A stretch of 64,000 nucleotides of DNA from Paenibacillus chondroitinus NBRC 15376 (GTDB lineage: Bacteria > Bacillota > Bacilli > Paenibacillales > NBRC-103111). Below are positions 62,575-64,000 of the stretch, in pieces. The notes beneath the pieces were generated by a model. It was not told where the DNA came from, searched no databases, and saw only the letters and a program-made list of their open reading frames with translations. The position numbers were made by a program, and so were the translations under genes. The stretch is taken from contig NZ_BILW01000022.1 of NCBI RefSeq assembly GCF_004000765.1, positions 54,066 through 118,065 of the forward strand, in the 5' to 3' direction. Numbering within the stretch: position 1 is the first letter of the stretch; each line of letters begins with the position of its first letter.

Positions 62575-63060
62575 ATGGATGTGCTCACTCTGGATAAATA
62601 CGACGATTTATTAATGACTCTGCTACAGGAAGAAACAGATCTCCAGTTTTCCGTCTTTACGAATGAGACTGCTTACAGGGTTGGGAATAGGATTATAGAA
62701 AAAGCAATGAAAGAGAATAAACCAATTGTCGTCAATATTCGTAAAAACAATGAGCTGTTATTTTATAGCAGAATGGTCGGCACTTCTTCTAATAACGACG
62801 AATGGGTGACATGGAAAAATAACGTCGTTAATCATTTTGGGCATAGTTCCTATTACATGCACGTATTACTGAAATCGACCGCTTCAACGGTGGAAGCCTC
62901 AGGCCTCAATCCGAATGATTACAAAGCTGAGGGCGGCGCTTTTCCATTAATTTTGAAGGACGAAGGCATTGTAGGCACAATTTCAGTATCAGGGCTACCT
63001 GGTGAAGAAGATCACAACATGATTACTTCTGTATTAAAGGAATTGCTATTAGAGAATTAA
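62575..63060 (+). CDS. UPF0303/GlcG-HbpS-like protein
   Basis: 161 residues with the family features LQFSVFTNETAYRVGNRIIE, PIVVNIRKNNELLFYSRMVG, WVTWKNNVVNHFGHSSYYMH and GGAFPLILKDEGIVGTISVS, which ends in GLP-x-x-x-D. Members of UPF0303 (yeast YBR137W-like, PF03928 fold) bind haem or cofactors in some cases; the function in Bacillota is unknown. The ATG at 62575 has a weak binding site. Divergent from the oxygenase. Confidence 0.8.
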   Translation: MDVLTLDKYDDLLMTLLQEETDLQFSVFTNETAYRVGNRIIEKAMKENKPIVVNIRKNNELLFYSRMVGTSSNNDEWVTWKNNVVNHFGHSSYYMHVLLKSTASTVEASGLNPNDYKAEGGAFPLILKDEGIVGTISVSGLPGEEDHNMITSVLKELLLEN

Positions 63061-63117
63061 TCGTCGGAAAAGGTTCAACTTGCAAAAGCTTCAGCTGATA
63101 TGGCTAAAAAACTATAC

Positions 63118-63147
63118 AAGGTCAGTCTGCCGTGGCAGATTGGCCTT
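63118..63147 (+). terminator. Terminator after UPF0303 gene
   Basis: AAGGTCAGTCTGCC pairs with GGCAGATTGGCCTT with two mismatches, then TTTT. Confidence 0.65.
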
Positions 63148-63161
63148 TTCAAAATGAAAAT

Positions 63162-63197
63162 GGCTCTACCGTTTTCCCATAGGGAAGCGAAAGAGCC
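63162..63197 (-). terminator. Terminator of the collagen-like gene
   Basis: GGCTCT (63162-63167) pairs with AGAGCC (63192-63197), with inner TCCC/GGGA; 60 bases past the collagen-like stop on the minus strand. Confidence 0.5.
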
Positions 63198-63257
63198 TTG
63201 AAAGTTACATTAAGTCCTAAATCTACTTGGTTGGAAAAACTTTTAAGTGACTCGAAA

Positions 63258-64000
63258 TTAGGAGACTTTAATGATGGTCAGAGCAGCACCGGCAGCACCA
63301 CTAAGCAGCGTCGCGGCACCGAGTAATCCAAATAATTGAAGTGTAATCGTGCTACCTGCAGTTAGATTCAATATGACCAAGTTATTAAACTCTGATATAG
63401 AGACTACTGGCGAAATAATGGAAGGAGTAGATGGTGTTCCATTAATAAGCAAGCGTGTGCTGACTAACAAAGCGGTGGTTACATTTACTTGATACGAAAT
63501 CATATAATCTCCGTTTGACGGCACCGTAAACGTATCGTTTAAGCCGTTGACAGTAATGCCGCCATTAAGCAGTTGATTGTTAGGGAGTGGAACATTAGTT
63601 CCGCCAAGGACAACGGCGATGACGGAGCCAGCCGTATTCGCGGCAAAGCTATTAATGTTCGTGAAAGCCGTACCTGTTGCGCCAGTTGCACCCGTTGCTC
63701 CGGCAGCTCCTGCTGCACCGGCATCTCCGGTTGCACCCGTTGCCCCTGTTACACCGTTTGTTCCTGCTGCACCGGTATCTCCGGTTGCACCCGTTGCCCC
63801 TGTCGCACCGTTTGTCCCTGCTGCGCCCGTGGCTCCCGTTGCTCCGTTTGTACCTGCTGCACCCGTAGCCCCTGTCACACCGTTTGTTCCTGCTGCGCCC
63901 GTAGCCCCAGTTGCACCGGCAGCTCCTGCTGCACCGGTATCTCCGGTTGCACCCGTTGCCCCTGTTACACCGTTTGTTCCTGCTGCGCCCGTAGCCCCGG
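63258..64000 (-). CDS. Collagen-like exosporium-type protein (5' end outside window)
   Basis: The coding frame on the minus strand is open from the right edge to 63258. About 105 visible residues are Gly-X-Y triplets, nearly all [15 protein letters not shown] or GDA; no proline is present in the visible repeat. A C-terminal globular domain of about 140 residues follows ([52 protein letters not shown]), of the BclA C-terminal, jelly-roll type. Such proteins form hair-like fibres on spores. An internal GTG at 63878 lies within the repeat, so the real start is beyond the window. Ends at its own terminator. Confidence 0.88.
   Translation of the reverse strand, partial: GATGAAGTNGVTGATGATGDTGAAGAAGATGATGAAGTNGVTGATGAAGTNGATGATGAAGTNGATGATGATGDTGAAGTNGVTGATGATGDAGAAGAAGATGATGATGTAFTNINSFAANTAGSVIAVVLGGTNVPLPNNQLLNGGITVNGLNDTFTVPSNGDYMISYQVNVTTALLVSTRLLINGTPSTPSIISPVVSISEFNNLVILNLTAGSTITLQLFGLLGAATLLSGAAGAALTIIKVS

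Noticed and set aside
63677..63868. Leu/His/Pro-rich plus-strand ORF
   Set aside because: Antisense reading of the collagen-like Gly-X-Y repeat.
63650..64000. Possible CRISPR-like or tandem DNA repeat
   Set aside because: The periodicity of 9 bases comes from Gly-X-Y coding triplets, not from spacers and repeats.

Overview
The window looks like the chromosome of a spore-forming Bacillota of the Paenibacillus type. Evidence is a T-box controlled thrS, a class III fructose-1,6-bisphosphatase, a YesM/YesN-type two-component system beside a lipoprotein-dependent sugar ABC transporter, an SLH-domain surface protein, a collagen-like exosporium-type protein, strong AGGAGG-type ribosome binding sites with frequent GTG/TTG starts, and many secreted proteins of unknown function. 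No plasmid, phage, tRNA, rRNA, CRISPR array or intact insertion sequence is visible.

Layout. 1-6352 (minus): exopolysaccharide operon resembling Bacillus ydaJ-L-M-N (GH8-like lipoprotein, polytopic membrane protein, DUF2334 protein, processive GT2, BcsB-like protein running off the left edge). 6473-18692: accessory region with a serine hydrolase, an AT-rich truncated alpha/beta hydrolase locus, GNAT, ECF sigma factor, a VanZ fragment, a secreted repeat protein, a CAP lipoprotein, a tandem P-loop ATPase, a PAP2-DedA pair and several broken genes. 18806-25191: housekeeping block thrS (T-box), UbiB-like kinase plus helical partner, fbp. 25448-34027: ParB-like pseudogene, MOSC, YdcF-like, Nudix, SDR, heterodimeric ABC exporter, small conserved protein. 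34205-40628: second secreted repeat protein, WYL regulator with two divergent GyrI-like genes, ilvD with a GntR regulator, and a hidden ORF with no usual start codon. 40798-50855: catabolic island of LamG protein, solute-binding protein, two permeases, response regulator, histidine kinase and AraC regulator, divergent from a Rieske protein and an amidohydrolase. 50934-64000: secreted five-repeat helical protein, frameshifted SDR with its MerR regulator, SLH protein, third secreted repeat protein, galactokinase, DinB, P-loop kinase, 2OG-Fe(II) oxygenase, UPF0303 protein and a collagen-like protein running off the right edge.

Main observations. (1) Three unlinked genes encode secreted proteins built from the same repeat (PQ-x-V ... 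W ... T-W-x-G-D-x-W) that I cannot assign to a named family. (2) A near-identical operator, GTATCA-N5-TGATAC followed by ATTT, lies upstream of the GyrI-like genes beside the WYL regulator and again 18 kb away upstream of an unrecognised gene, which suggests a small regulon. (3) The exopolysaccharide operon has a large membrane protein where Bacillus has the c-di-GMP receptor YdaK. (4) A prolyl-4-hydroxylase-like oxygenase lies 0.9 kb from a collagen-like gene whose visible triplets contain no proline. (5) An unusual number of genes are frameshifted, truncated or lack a standard start codon, concentrated at 7.5-18.7 kb.
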